Source of the DNA: Duncaniella muricolitica
Lineage (GTDB): Bacteria > Bacteroidota > Bacteroidia > Bacteroidales > Muribaculaceae
Assembly (NCBI GenBank): GCA_025808375.1
Contig: CP061009.1
Span: 3,348,001-3,412,000 of the forward strand
Reading direction: 5' to 3'
DNA: 64,000 bases
Shown here: piece by piece, positions 1 through 9,186 of the stretch
Layout of the letters: each line of letters opens with the position of its first letter
Numbering within the stretch: the first letter of the stretch is position 1
Translations under genes and position numbers: made by a program
The notes under the pieces: model-generated
Database searches by the model: none
Seen by the model: the letters and a program-made list of their open reading frames with translations, nothing else
What the model was told of the DNA's origin: nothing

Positions 1-492
1 GACGGAGCTAATGTTAATGCAGGTCATAGTGGCAATAACTTTGCAGTTGTATATGGGTATCAGGATTTTTACAATTCACAGTGGATGGCTAAGCCATCTT
101 TCTCTTTTATCCGAAAAAAAACTCTAAAAGGTCTGTGGTTTTGTAACTCTTCCTATACATATGGAGTGATAATGAACGGCAATCAATTTGGCGTTTCTGG
201 TGTAGCTACACCTTTATCAAAGCAAGTTGATGGTGATGGAAATTGTATTGGCTATTTTCAAGTTGAATTAGAATGTTATAATGAAAATGGTGAACTGTTG
301 GCCACCTATGTTCAAACTTTGGCAGATTACAGAAACGGAAAAAAACAAGATCCTGTTACCACTTGGACATACTGGCCAATTAATCAGTCAAATGTAAAAA
401 CTGTAAAACTGAACTTCTCTGGTTCGGATACTGGTGACTACGGTCTGAACACTCCAGCCTATATTTGCCTTGATGATATTACTATTAAATAA
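1..492 (+). CDS. DUF4465-type surface protein, 3' part
   Basis: The frame is open from the first base, so the gene starts outside the window and only the last 163 residues are seen. The C-terminal part resembles DUF4465: a beta-rich domain with the pattern N-x-FGVSGVATPL, then CxxYF-type strands, ending in a CLDDITIK strand. DUF4465 proteins are usually secreted or surface-exposed and recur in cobalamin-uptake loci of Bacteroidota. It heads the visible gene string leading to btuG and btuB, so a role in surface corrinoid capture is plausible, and a BtuH-like function is possible. That role is inferred from position. The gene is AT-rich compared with btuG and the genes after it. Confidence 0.7.
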   Translation, partial: DGANVNAGHSGNNFAVVYGYQDFYNSQWMAKPSFSFIRKKTLKGLWFCNSSYTYGVIMNGNQFGVSGVATPLSKQVDGDGNCIGYFQVELECYNENGELLATYVQTLADYRNGKKQDPVTTWTYWPINQSNVKTVKLNFSGSDTGDYGLNTPAYICLDDITIK

Positions 493-499
493 TCTGACT

Positions 500-550
500 A
501 TGGTAAGCAACTTTGGCTAATCCTATTGTTGCTTACCATATTTGTATTTT
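500..550 (+). terminator. Intercistronic hairpin after the DUF4465 gene
   Basis: A perfect 12-bp stem (500-511 with 528-539) with a 16-nt loop is followed by a T-rich stretch. It sits 7 nt after the stop codon and directly before the next gene. It could terminate or attenuate transcription, or protect the 3' end of the upstream message. Confidence 0.6.
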
Positions 551-559
551 AAAGAAACA

Positions 560-2320
560 ATGCGAATCCCAAGTGTAACCTTATGTGTTTTACTTTGCAT
601 TTTTATAAGCTCTTGCAATAAAGATGATATAATTGTTGACAATGGAACTTTAAAACCTATTATCATCCTTGATAATGTGAGTGGAGTTTATAATGTTAAG
701 GTGGGTAAGGAATTAAGCATTAGTCCTACATATGAGAATGCGGATGATGCTTTGTTCTCTTGGACTATTGACGGAAAACTTGTATCGAATCAAAAAGCTT
801 TTTCTCATACATGGGAGGAAGCGGGTGATGTATTTATTACATTGCGAGTTGATAATGAAAATGGATATGCCGCAGAAGAACTTAAAGTGGAAGTAAAAGA
901 TTTACTTCCACCTGCCATTAATTTATTCATTCCCTCAAAAGGACTTAAAGTTCAAAAAGGTCATGACCTGCTTCTCGCACCGGAAATAGCAAATCAAGAT
1001 ATAGGAGATTTCAAAATTGAATGGTTAAGAAATGAAATTGTTGTGTCGGATAAACTAACCTATATATTTAATGAAGAAAATTTAGGTTCATATCCGATAA
1101 CTATTAGAGCTTCAAATGAAGATGGGCTTACTGAAGAAGAGCTGGAGATTGAGGTAGTAGAAAATATGCCATATACGGTTTCTTTTCAAAAACCGTATTA
1201 TAATGCAAAAGAAACTACCAAATTTACTTTTGCAGGTCGCTCTGTTTTCTTAAAGCCCCAATTGGAATACTTTGACAATCCTGCTTTTCAGTGGGCTGTC
1301 AATGGCAAAGCTGTAGAAGGAGCTACTGAACCATTATTAATATTTACTCCTGAAAAGGACGGTGAGTATCTTATTTCAGTTGCAGTAACAGAAGAGGAGA
1401 ATGGAATTTCTGTTGAATCAAAAATTAGAGTTGTATGTGAGCCAGGAGCACAGTCATCAAGATATCGAGCAGCAAATACCTCCAGCTCAGCTTATTCAAC
1501 AGATGTTTTTGAATTTTTACCTGCACCCGGGCAATTTGTGAATGAAACGAATTCCGGTGGGTTCAAAGGTGATGAAGTAACTTTTAATGCTGCAAATCAA
1601 TATGCTGCAGAGCGACTGGCAAATAAAAAGTACGTTTCCCTTGGTTCTTTTGGAGGATACGTTATTGTCGGATTTGATCATAGTATTCCCAATAAAGGCG
1701 GATATGATTTTGCAATCCAAGGAAATGCTTTTTTAAGCGATCAAGGAGGAAGCAATGAGCCCGGCATTGTTTGGGTAATGCAAGATGTAAATGGGAATGG
1801 TCTTCCAGACGATGAATGGTATGAGCTTAAAGGTAGTGAGACTGGTAACGGTTCAACTATTCAAGATTACGAAGTAACATACTATCGTCCGGTGTCCGCA
1901 CGCTCAAATGTTTATTGGACTGATAATTTGGGAAATTCTGGGTCTGTTGATTACAATTCATATCATCAACAGAACTCTTATTATCCTCTTTGGATGAATC
2001 AAGAATCATACACACTGACTGGCACGAGATTATTGCCAAAAAATATTCAGATCCCATCTTCCGGTTTTTGGAATAACCAAGCCTATGAGTGGGGTTATGT
2101 TGACAATATAGGAAGTGATTGTCTTGGAGGGGACTCCTATGATGGCACTGGTCAGATGAATGGATTTAAAATATCAAATGCCATATTTAAGGATGGAACA
2201 CCAGTCAAACTGGAATATATTGATTTTATCAAAGTTCAGTGTGGAGTATTAGCAAAGAGCGGTCCTCTAGGAGAGATTTCTACTGAAGTATTCTCTTTTC
2301 AAGACTTAAATATTAAGTAA
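560..2320 (+). CDS. PKD-like surface lipoprotein of the cobalamin locus
   Basis: The frame is open from TTG 542, but ATG 560 gives a proper lipoprotein signal: short basic start, hydrophobic core, and lipobox ISSC around residues 16-19. Two or three PKD/Ig-like beta modules follow (roughly residues 30-110, 115-200 and 205-290). The C-terminal domain of about 270 residues contains a DVNGNGLPDDEWYEL segment, rich in Asp, Asn and Gly as in calcium-binding loops. Proteins of this architecture are common cell-surface proteins in Bacteroidota, and this one lies in the gene string that leads to btuG and btuB. It is probably exported and anchored in the outer membrane, perhaps assisting corrinoid binding. 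The function is inferred from context only. Confidence 0.65.
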   Translation: MRIPSVTLCVLLCIFISSCNKDDIIVDNGTLKPIIILDNVSGVYNVKVGKELSISPTYENADDALFSWTIDGKLVSNQKAFSHTWEEAGDVFITLRVDNENGYAAEELKVEVKDLLPPAINLFIPSKGLKVQKGHDLLLAPEIANQDIGDFKIEWLRNEIVVSDKLTYIFNEENLGSYPITIRASNEDGLTEEELEIEVVENMPYTVSFQKPYYNAKETTKFTFAGRSVFLKPQLEYFDNPAFQWAVNGKAVEGATEPLLIFTPEKDGEYLISVAVTEEENGISVESKIRVVCEPGAQSSRYRAANTSSSAYSTDVFEFLPAPGQFVNETNSGGFKGDEVTFNAANQYAAERLANKKYVSLGSFGGYVIVGFDHSIPNKGGYDFAIQGNAFLSDQGGSNEPGIVWVMQDVNGNGLPDDEWYELKGSETGNGSTIQDYEVTYYRPVSARSNVYWTDNLGNSGSVDYNSYHQQNSYYPLWMNQESYTLTGTRLLPKNIQIPSSGFWNNQAYEWGYVDNIGSDCLGGDSYDGTGQMNGFKISNAIFKDGTPVKLEYIDFIKVQCGVLAKSGPLGEISTEVFSFQDLNIK

Positions 2321-2338
2321 TAAGCAAAAAAATACAAT

Positions 2339-4324
2339 ATGAAAACAATCAAATTTAACTTGCTGTTCAGCCTATTCTTCTGCATTTTTGCTGTAGGCTG
2401 TTCTGACAAAGACGAAATTCCAGTTGATGCTGATGATAATTATATCACATCAGTGGTACTTAGTGTAAATGATAAAACGTATGAAGCGGTAATTGAAAAC
2501 AATACAATTACTGTGACAGTTCCATACACGGTTTCACTTGATGGAGCGAAAGCATCATTCGATTATACACCATCAGCAAAAATATTCCCGGACCCAGCAA
2601 CCATAACAGATTGGAATACTGAACGCACTTTCCGTGTAACTTCTTATAATGGAACTATAAATGATTATACTTATGTTGTTGTGAAGGATGAGATAAGAAG
2701 TGAAGGAAATGTTGAACTCAAAACACCCTCAGAAGTAGCAGCCTTTATTGAATCCGGTGTAACAATCATAAAAGGGAATCTTATTATTGGTTCAAACGCT
2801 GAAAATGCCGAAATAATCAATGATATAACAGGATTAAGCATTCTTAAGGAGGTTGAAGGAAACATCATAATCAAGAATAGCTTTACTGGCGGTACCCTTA
2901 CTGGTCTTGACAATATTACTTCGATTGGCGGACTTCTTATAGGAAGTGAAGAAAATCCATTACAGGATACGTCCTTGGAAATGATTTCTATGTCTAAAAT
3001 AAAGAATGTTACAGGAGATATACAAATTTATGGCTCAGGAGCATCAATAATTGAATTCAAAGAACTTGAAAAAGTTGAGGGTAATGTTATTTTCAATGAA
3101 AACACAAAACTTACACAAATATCGTTACCTCTACTTAAGGAAACAGGATCTCTTGAATTTAAGGTTTTACCACGTGAATTTTCATCAATATCAGTACCCA
3201 ATATTGTTACAGTAAATGGAAATTTATCAATAGAGAGCATATATGGGGAAGTGGAGACTGCCGGTATGAGATTCTTTATGGGTAATACCGAGTTAAAATC
3301 TATTGAAGGGTTCGATAAATTAACATTAGTAACTGGAGTATGGTCCATAATGAATTTTGATGTTCTTGAGAACTTGCCCAAGTTGCAAGGGTTAAATCAG
3401 CTTGGAGGCGTATTCATCAGACAACTCGCTCTAATTGAATCGCTAGATATTAGTAATGTTAGTTTTACTTCATCTTCACCTACACATCCTTGTATTACAA
3501 TTGAATACTGTAATAAGTTCAACAATTTGATAACTAAAGAAGATCTAACCGATGTGGATGTTAGGATTATCTCGTTAAACACTGCTGTAAAAACAAATTT
3601 CACAAAAATAAACAACTTTTATTATAACGCTAATATAGATACTTTTGAGTCTTCTTTACAAAGTATAACGGGGAATTTGTCAATCATTCAAATGAGCGGT
3701 CAATCTTCAAAGAATACTATTGATTTATCTGGTATTAATTCTATTCCCGGTTATTTATTAATAACAGGTTCTTCTATTACCAGTGTAAAAGCCAGTAATC
3801 TTAAAAGCATTGGTGGACAGTCTATTTTACAGGTTGGAGTTGATGCTATATTAGATTTTCCCAGTTTGACTACGGTATGTTGTGCATCGTCTCCAGAGTA
3901 CATAGAAGAGGATCTTCTCCCTGGGTCACCAGTAAAAAATATTGAGTGGGGATCTTTTACCGTCTTTTTGGACGGGGCAATTACTGATTCATTTTTCCCT
4001 GTTTTAAGTCATATTGGAGGCACTGGCTTAACTTTGTTTAGAATATATGAATCAGCTTCATTTCCAAGTCTTGAAGTTATTGACGGGTCACTTAAATTTG
4101 GCATGACAACAGATTTCATCTCTTCAGATTATCTGAAGTTTCCAAAATTATTAAAACTTTCAGGTGTGCATTTCGACACCGTTAGAAAATTCTCTGACTA
4201 CACGTTCTTTAAGAAATTCATTGATGACGGTCAAATAACAGAATCTAATTGGAAGATTGAAAATTGCACTTATAATCCTACATATCAGGATATGAAGGAA
4301 GGTCGTTGCAAACCTGCTGAATAA
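2339..4324 (+). CDS. Surface lipoprotein with L-domain/leucine-rich-like repeats
   Basis: This 661-residue protein starts with a lipoprotein signal (MKTIKFNLLFSLFFCIFAVGC; acylated Cys near residue 21). Next comes a beta domain of about 90 residues similar to DUF5018-type modules (SVVLSVNDKTYEAVIENN). The long remainder has repeating strands of the type V-x-G-N-L-x-I and I-x-G-L-x-x-L, as in receptor-L or BspA-like folds. It begins 18 nt after the PKD-like gene, so the two are probably co-transcribed. It is likely surface-anchored. A ligand cannot be assigned; membership of the corrinoid-uptake locus is the best hint. It shares the AT-rich composition of its upstream neighbours. Confidence 0.6.
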   Translation: MKTIKFNLLFSLFFCIFAVGCSDKDEIPVDADDNYITSVVLSVNDKTYEAVIENNTITVTVPYTVSLDGAKASFDYTPSAKIFPDPATITDWNTERTFRVTSYNGTINDYTYVVVKDEIRSEGNVELKTPSEVAAFIESGVTIIKGNLIIGSNAENAEIINDITGLSILKEVEGNIIIKNSFTGGTLTGLDNITSIGGLLIGSEENPLQDTSLEMISMSKIKNVTGDIQIYGSGASIIEFKELEKVEGNVIFNENTKLTQISLPLLKETGSLEFKVLPREFSSISVPNIVTVNGNLSIESIYGEVETAGMRFFMGNTELKSIEGFDKLTLVTGVWSIMNFDVLENLPKLQGLNQLGGVFIRQLALIESLDISNVSFTSSSPTHPCITIEYCNKFNNLITKEDLTDVDVRIISLNTAVKTNFTKINNFYYNANIDTFESSLQSITGNLSIIQMSGQSSKNTIDLSGINSIPGYLLITGSSITSVKASNLKSIGGQSILQVGVDAILDFPSLTTVCCASSPEYIEEDLLPGSPVKNIEWGSFTVFLDGAITDSFFPVLSHIGGTGLTLFRIYESASFPSLEVIDGSLKFGMTTDFISSDYLKFPKLLKLSGVHFDTVRKFSDYTFFKKFIDDGQITESNWKIENCTYNPTYQDMKEGRCKPAE

Positions 4325-4354
4325 AATAGCTCAAACAGTTAAAATTTTTCTGCC

Positions 4355-4399
4355 AAACCTCGGCTCGTATATTACCTTGAATAGCGGGCCGAGGCTTTT
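4355..4399 (+). terminator. Strong GC hairpin separating lipoprotein genes from btuG
   Basis: The arms 4358-4367 and 4385-4394 form a 10-bp GC-rich stem with one G-T pair around a 17-nt loop, with flanking A and T runs. It lies in the 87-nt gap before btuG, exactly where base composition changes from AT-rich to balanced. It probably acts as a terminator or attenuator between the surface-protein genes and the btuG-btuB operon. Confidence 0.6.
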
Positions 4400-4411
4400 C
4401 AAATTATTAAA

Positions 4412-5485
4412 ATGAAATTCAAACCGAAACTCTCATATATCCTGACAACTTTACTGTCGTTCTCGCTTGGCTCCTGCATGGAATGGGACTATGGCGATGT
4501 GGTGGAGGACTTTAATGCAACAGGCTCCGGACTGTTCATTACCAACGAGGGTAACTTCCAGTATGGCAATGCGACGCTTTCCTATTATGACCCTGCAACG
4601 AATCAGGTGCAGAACGAGGTGTTTTTCCGTGCAAACGGAATGAAGCTCGGCGATGTTGCTCAGTCCATGAGCATATATGACAACAAGGGCTGGATTGTGG
4701 TGAACAATTCCCATGTCATCTTTGCCATCGATCTCAATACGTTCAAGGAGGTGGGGCGCATCGAGGATCTGACCTCTCCGCGTTATATCCACTTCCTGAG
4801 CGATGAAAAGGCTTACGTCACGCAGCTTTGGGACAACCGCATCTTCATTGTCAATCCCAAGAAATATGAAATTACGGGCTACATTCAGGTGCCCGACATG
4901 ACGATGGAGAGCGGCTCAACGGAGCAGATGGTGCAATACGGCAAATATGTGTATTGCAACTGCTGGAGCTACCAGAACCGCATCATCAAGATCGATACCG
5001 AGACGGACAAGGTGGTGGACCAGTTGACGGTCGGCATACAGCCTACGTCCCTTGTAATGGATAAGTACGACAAGATGTGGACTGTGACTGACGGTGGTTA
5101 TGAAGGGTCTCCATACGGCTATGAGGCTCCGTCTCTCTACTGCATCGACGCGGCAACTTTCAAGATTGAGAAGCAGTTCAAGTTCAAGAAAGGTGATTGG
5201 CCTTCGGAGGTACAGCTCAACGGCGAGCGTGACAAGCTGTACTGGATCAACAACGACATCTGGAGTATGGATGTGACGGCAAACCGTGTTCCTGTCCGTC
5301 CTTTCCTCGAATACCGCGACACAAAGTATTACGGGCTTACCGTAAATCCTGTGAACGGCGAAGTGTATGTAGCCGATGCCATCGACTACCAGCAGCAGGG
5401 CATGATCTACCGATACTCTCCCGAAGGAAAACTTATCGATGAATTTTATGTCGGAATAATACCCGGCGCATTCTGCTGGAAATGA
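4412..5485 (+). CDS. btuG: BtuG-like surface cobalamin-binding beta-propeller lipoprotein
   Basis: The 357-residue protein has a lipoprotein signal (LLSFSLGSC) and a YncE/DUF5074-like seven-bladed propeller. Visible blade motifs include GLFITNEGNFQYGNATLSYYD at the start and repeated IDL/IDTETDKV strands. In Bacteroides, BtuG proteins bind cobalamin on the cell surface and form a lid over the TonB-dependent transporter BtuB. The immediate neighbourhood (btuB, btuF, btuC, btuD) supports the same role. Its stop codon overlaps the start of the downstream HUH-protein gene, and ATG 4412 fits the signal peptide. The assignment rests on fold-type resemblance plus context. Confidence 0.8.
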   Translation: MKFKPKLSYILTTLLSFSLGSCMEWDYGDVVEDFNATGSGLFITNEGNFQYGNATLSYYDPATNQVQNEVFFRANGMKLGDVAQSMSIYDNKGWIVVNNSHVIFAIDLNTFKEVGRIEDLTSPRYIHFLSDEKAYVTQLWDNRIFIVNPKKYEITGYIQVPDMTMESGSTEQMVQYGKYVYCNCWSYQNRIIKIDTETDKVVDQLTVGIQPTSLVMDKYDKMWTVTDGGYEGSPYGYEAPSLYCIDAATFKIEKQFKFKKGDWPSEVQLNGERDKLYWINNDIWSMDVTANRVPVRPFLEYRDTKYYGLTVNPVNGEVYVADAIDYQQQGMIYRYSPEGKLIDEFYVGIIPGAFCWK

Positions 5486-5904
5486 TGGAGGCGTCAGGAA
5501 ACATATATCATCTGATTTTTCAGACAAGAGACTTTGGAGTGGCGATACCGCCTCTCCACAGGGATGAATTTTTTGATGCCATCGCACTTCTCTTCAGCAA
5601 CCGCCACTGCCTGGTTTATGCCGTCGGAGAAGATATGAACCACGTCCATATCCTTACAGAAATCCCGCTCCGCAAAAACGTGAAGAAGCTGATTGAGAAA
5701 ATCAAAAATATCAGTTGTTTCAGGGCTGCCGGAATTCTGGATATGGAAAGATTTGGAGGATGGCTCAAAGGCTGTCTATCCTTTATTGTTGAACGTGACC
5801 GACTGCCATTCTGGGCCGATTACATTGAACAGCAGGATACCATACACTCTGAAATGAGCTGGATGCAGGAGAAACGTCAGTTCATGAACTATAATCTTTT
5901 TTAA
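5482..5904 (+). CDS. IS200/REP-associated-like Y1 HUH protein inside the B12 operon
   Basis: This 140-residue protein is the size of a single Y1 transposase domain. It carries the metal-binding motif DMNHVHIL (His54, His56) and a C-terminal helix WADYIEQQDTIH with the likely nucleophile Tyr114, matching the YIxNQ helix of IS200/IS605 and REP-associated transposases. Such enzymes nick single-stranded DNA at hairpins. It is translationally coupled to btuG (ATGATG overlap) and ends 10 nt before btuB. No IS200-type end hairpins are apparent beside it, so it looks like an operon member rather than a fresh insertion. A domesticated role is possible but unproven; an old stranded transposase is the alternative. 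Confidence 0.75.
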   Translation: MMEASGNIYHLIFQTRDFGVAIPPLHRDEFFDAIALLFSNRHCLVYAVGEDMNHVHILTEIPLRKNVKKLIEKIKNISCFRAAGILDMERFGGWLKGCLSFIVERDRLPFWADYIEQQDTIHSEMSWMQEKRQFMNYNLF

Positions 5905-5914
5905 GCCGCCAATT

Positions 5915-8008
5915 ATGAGAACAGACCGGTCATACATATATTTTTTTCTGTGCATTATGAATTTTGCATTGTGCACCGGAGCTTACGCACAGTCTTCACA
6001 GAGGATGCACAATCTGCGTGAGGTCGTGGTGTGGGGCAAACGCCCGATGAAGGATATCGGAGTGCAGAAAACAACTTTCGATTCCATCGCCCTCAAAGAG
6101 AATATCGCCCTCTCTATGGCGGACATCCTCACGTTCAATTCTTCAGTCTTCGTCAAGAGCTACGGTCGCGCCACGCTTTCCACTGTTGCTTTTCGTGGTA
6201 CATCGCCCAGTCATACCCAAGTTACATGGAACGGTATGCGCATCAATAATCCTATGCTCGGCATGACCGATTTTTCGACTATCCCTTCTTATTTCATTGA
6301 TCAGGCATCGCTGCTCCACGGCACTTCATCGGTCAACGAGACCGGTGGCGGTCTGGGCGGTCTGGTCAGACTCGGCACTATTCCCGATGTGGCGGAAGGT
6401 GTCAATCTGCAATATGTGCAGGGTGTGGGGTCATTCAGCACATTCGACGAGTTCGCCCGGTTTACATACGGCAGTGAACACTGGCACGTGTCAAGCCGTG
6501 TCGTATATTCGTCTTCACCAAACGACTACAAGTACATCAACCACGATAAGAAGGTGAACATCTACGACGATGACAAGAACATAATAGGTCAGTATCACCC
6601 CACCGAACGCAACCGCAGCGGTGCCTACAAGGATTTCCATGCGCTGCAGGAGGTGTACTACAACACCAATAATGGTGACCGTTTCGGGTTCAACGCATGG
6701 TACATCAACTCCAACCGCGAACTGCCCATGCTCACCACCGACTACGGCAACGAGCGCAACTTCGAGAACCGTCAGCGTGAACAGACCCTCCGCAGCGTCC
6801 TCTCATGGGATCATCGGCGCGATGGCTGGAAATTTGCGGCAAAAGGGGGATATATCCACACATGGATGGCGTATGACTACAAGCGTGAGGTAGCTGAAAA
6901 CAACTGGTCGTCCATGACACGCTCACGAAGCAGGGTAAACACTTTCTATGGTCAGGCAGAGGGTGAGTATAATCCCACGAGAAAATGGTATTTTACCGCC
7001 AATATTTCGGCACATCAGCATTTCGTCCGCTCCGAGGATAAGAACATTATCCTTCAGGATGGTGACAAAGCCGTTGTCGGTTACGACAAAGGTCGTATTG
7101 AACTATCCGGTTCCGCTTCAGCTAAATGGCAGCCGATCAATCCGCTGGGCTTGTCACTCGTACTGCGTCAGGAGATGTTTGGCGAAACTTGGGCTCCCGT
7201 AATCCCGGCTTTCTTCATCGACGGTCTTCTGTCAAGGAAAGGAAACGTCATGCTGAAAGCGTCCGTATCACGCAACCACAAGTTTCCTACGCTCAACGAT
7301 CTCTATTTTCTCCCCGGTGGCAATCCTGACCTGAAGAGCGAGCATGGGTGGACGTATGACGCCGGTGCTTCATTCGATGTGGGTTGGAAAGCTCCCTTCC
7401 CGGTGTCGATGGGTGGAAGTGCCACATGGTTTGACAGCCGTATCGAAGACTGGATTATATGGCTTCCCACAACCAAAGGGTTCTTCTCGCCGCGCAATGT
7501 CAAGAAGGTACACGCCTACGGCATCGAGGGAAAGCTCAATATCGCTTTCGAACCTTTCAAGGGGTGGATTTTCGATCTGAATGGATCATATTCATGGACT
7601 CCCTCCATCAACGAGGGTGAAAAGATGTCACCTGCCGACCAGTCGGTAGGCAAGCAGCTCCCATACGTCCCCAAGCACTCGGCTTCGCTCACGGGGCGTC
7701 TTACATGGAAGTCATGGAGCTTCCTGTATAAATGGGCTTACTATTCAGAGAGGTTCACCATGTCGAGCAACGACTATACTATCACAGGGCACCTCCCTAA
7801 GTATTACATGAGCAACGTATCCCTTGAAAAAGGGCTGAAGTTCAAACCTGTCGATTTACAGCTGAAACTGGCTGTGAACAATCTCTTCAACGAGGACTAT
7901 CTCTCAGTCCTCTCGCGTCCCATGCCCGGCATCAACTTCGAGTTCTTTGTCGGAATAACACCGAGGTTCGGAAAGAAAAAGACAGAACCGAAAACAGATA
8001 ATCATTGA
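5915..8008 (+). CDS. btuB: BtuB-type TonB-dependent cobalamin receptor
   Basis: A 697-residue outer-membrane receptor. It has a signal peptide ending near GAYAQ, a TonB box LREVVVWGKRP, and a plug domain with FRGTSPSHTQVTWNGMRINNPMLG and NETGGGLGGLVRL. A long beta-barrel ends in the aromatic strand INFEFFVGITPRF. BtuB imports cobalamin across the outer membrane using TonB energy. It lies between btuG and the ABC-importer genes, the usual order in Bacteroidota corrinoid loci. Substrate specificity is inferred from that context, because TonB receptors for haem or iron look similar. The start at ATG 5915 gives a 26-residue signal. Confidence 0.85.
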   Translation: MRTDRSYIYFFLCIMNFALCTGAYAQSSQRMHNLREVVVWGKRPMKDIGVQKTTFDSIALKENIALSMADILTFNSSVFVKSYGRATLSTVAFRGTSPSHTQVTWNGMRINNPMLGMTDFSTIPSYFIDQASLLHGTSSVNETGGGLGGLVRLGTIPDVAEGVNLQYVQGVGSFSTFDEFARFTYGSEHWHVSSRVVYSSSPNDYKYINHDKKVNIYDDDKNIIGQYHPTERNRSGAYKDFHALQEVYYNTNNGDRFGFNAWYINSNRELPMLTTDYGNERNFENRQREQTLRSVLSWDHRRDGWKFAAKGGYIHTWMAYDYKREVAENNWSSMTRSRSRVNTFYGQAEGEYNPTRKWYFTANISAHQHFVRSEDKNIILQDGDKAVVGYDKGRIELSGSASAKWQPINPLGLSLVLRQEMFGETWAPVIPAFFIDGLLSRKGNVMLKASVSRNHKFPTLNDLYFLPGGNPDLKSEHGWTYDAGASFDVGWKAPFPVSMGGSATWFDSRIEDWIIWLPTTKGFFSPRNVKKVHAYGIEGKLNIAFEPFKGWIFDLNGSYSWTPSINEGEKMSPADQSVGKQLPYVPKHSASLTGRLTWKSWSFLYKWAYYSERFTMSSNDYTITGHLPKYYMSNVSLEKGLKFKPVDLQLKLAVNNLFNEDYLSVLSRPMPGINFEFFVGITPRFGKKKTEPKTDNH

Positions 8009-8032
8009 AAAACCAAAAAAAATCAACAGAAT

Positions 8033-9175
8033 ATGCAAAAGTGTAAATCTTTCCTCAGTCTGTGCCTGCTCATCGTTCTGCTGGCTGCCTGTAATGGTAA
8101 AAAGACCGCTTCTATCAGCGATTTCAGCAATCAGCTCTATACCCCGGAATATGCCTCCGGCTTCAGTATCAAGGGTGCGGACGGATATGAAAGCTCCATC
8201 ATTACTGTCACTAATCCGTGGCAGGGTGCGGACAGCATAACCACTCAGCTCTTCATAGCAAGAGGAGGTGAGTCTGCTCCCGAAGGGTTCACCGGTCAGG
8301 TACTCGAAGGCGATGCTTCGCGTATCGTGGCAATGTCATCCACTCATATAGCCATGCTTAATGCTATCGGTGAAGCCGGGCGTGTGGTAGGTGTTTCCGG
8401 CATTGACTATATTTCCAATCCGGTTATCTCCGCTAACCGTGACAGTATCGGTGACGTAGGCTATGAAGGGAACATCAATTACGAACTGCTCATTTCCCTC
8501 GACCCGGATCTTGTCCTCCTATATGGAGTGAACGGTGCAAGCTCGATGGAAGGGAAACTCAACGAACTGGGAATACCGTTTATGTACGTCGGTGACTATC
8601 TCGAGGAATCACCGCTCGGCAAAGCCGAATGGATGGTAGCTCTTTCCGAGGTTGTCGGAAAACGTACAGAAGGCGAACAGGTTTTTGAAGGCATCCCTGT
8701 CAGGTACAATGACCTTAAAAAGAGAGTCGCCGATACCGTGCTCGATGCTCCCTCCGTGATGCTCAACACACCCTATGGAGATTCCTGGTTCATGCCTTCC
8801 ACCGAAAGCTATGTGGCCCGGCTTGTCAAGGATGCCGGAGGTGACTACATTTATAAGAAGAATACCGGGAATGCTTCACTGCCTATCGACCTTGAAGAAG
8901 CGTATAAGCTGACTTCTGAGGCGGATATGTGGCTCAATGTAGGTATGGCAAACTCTCTTGATGAACTCAGGACATCATGCCCGAAGTTCTCAGACACCCG
9001 ATGCTTCCGTAACGGCTCCGTTTGGAACAACAATCTGAAGACAAATGTCGCAGGTGGCAACGACTATTACGAATCTGCTGTTGTCAATCCCGATATTCTA
9101 CTGCGCGATCTTGTAAAAATCTTTCATCCGGAACTCGTTGAAGAAGATTTCGTCTATTACAGACGACTGAAATAG
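8033..9175 (+). CDS. btuF: BtuF-type ABC substrate-binding lipoprotein
   Basis: A 380-residue protein with lipoprotein signal (IVLLAACNGKK). Its two-lobed substrate-binding domain of the cobalamin/iron-siderophore class shows RIVAMSSTHIAMLNAIGEAGRVVGVSG, then YELLISLDPDLVLLYG, a long linker helix, and a C-terminal lobe ending FHPELVEE. It would carry the corrinoid delivered by BtuB to the inner-membrane BtuCD complex. It starts 24 nt after btuB and ends 11 nt before the permease gene, so it belongs to the same operon. An iron-chelate binder would look similar; the btuG/btuB context favours cobalamin. Confidence 0.8.
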   Translation: MQKCKSFLSLCLLIVLLAACNGKKTASISDFSNQLYTPEYASGFSIKGADGYESSIITVTNPWQGADSITTQLFIARGGESAPEGFTGQVLEGDASRIVAMSSTHIAMLNAIGEAGRVVGVSGIDYISNPVISANRDSIGDVGYEGNINYELLISLDPDLVLLYGVNGASSMEGKLNELGIPFMYVGDYLEESPLGKAEWMVALSEVVGKRTEGEQVFEGIPVRYNDLKKRVADTVLDAPSVMLNTPYGDSWFMPSTESYVARLVKDAGGDYIYKKNTGNASLPIDLEEAYKLTSEADMWLNVGMANSLDELRTSCPKFSDTRCFRNGSVWNNNLKTNVAGGNDYYESAVVNPDILLRDLVKIFHPELVEEDFVYYRRLK

Positions 9176-9186
9176 AAATTACGGAA

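Noticed and set aside
4916..5587. Long antisense ORF (223 aa) opposite btuG
   Set aside because: It lies fully across the btuG propeller and neighbouring gene, has no recognisable motif, and is explained by codon bias of the sense genes.
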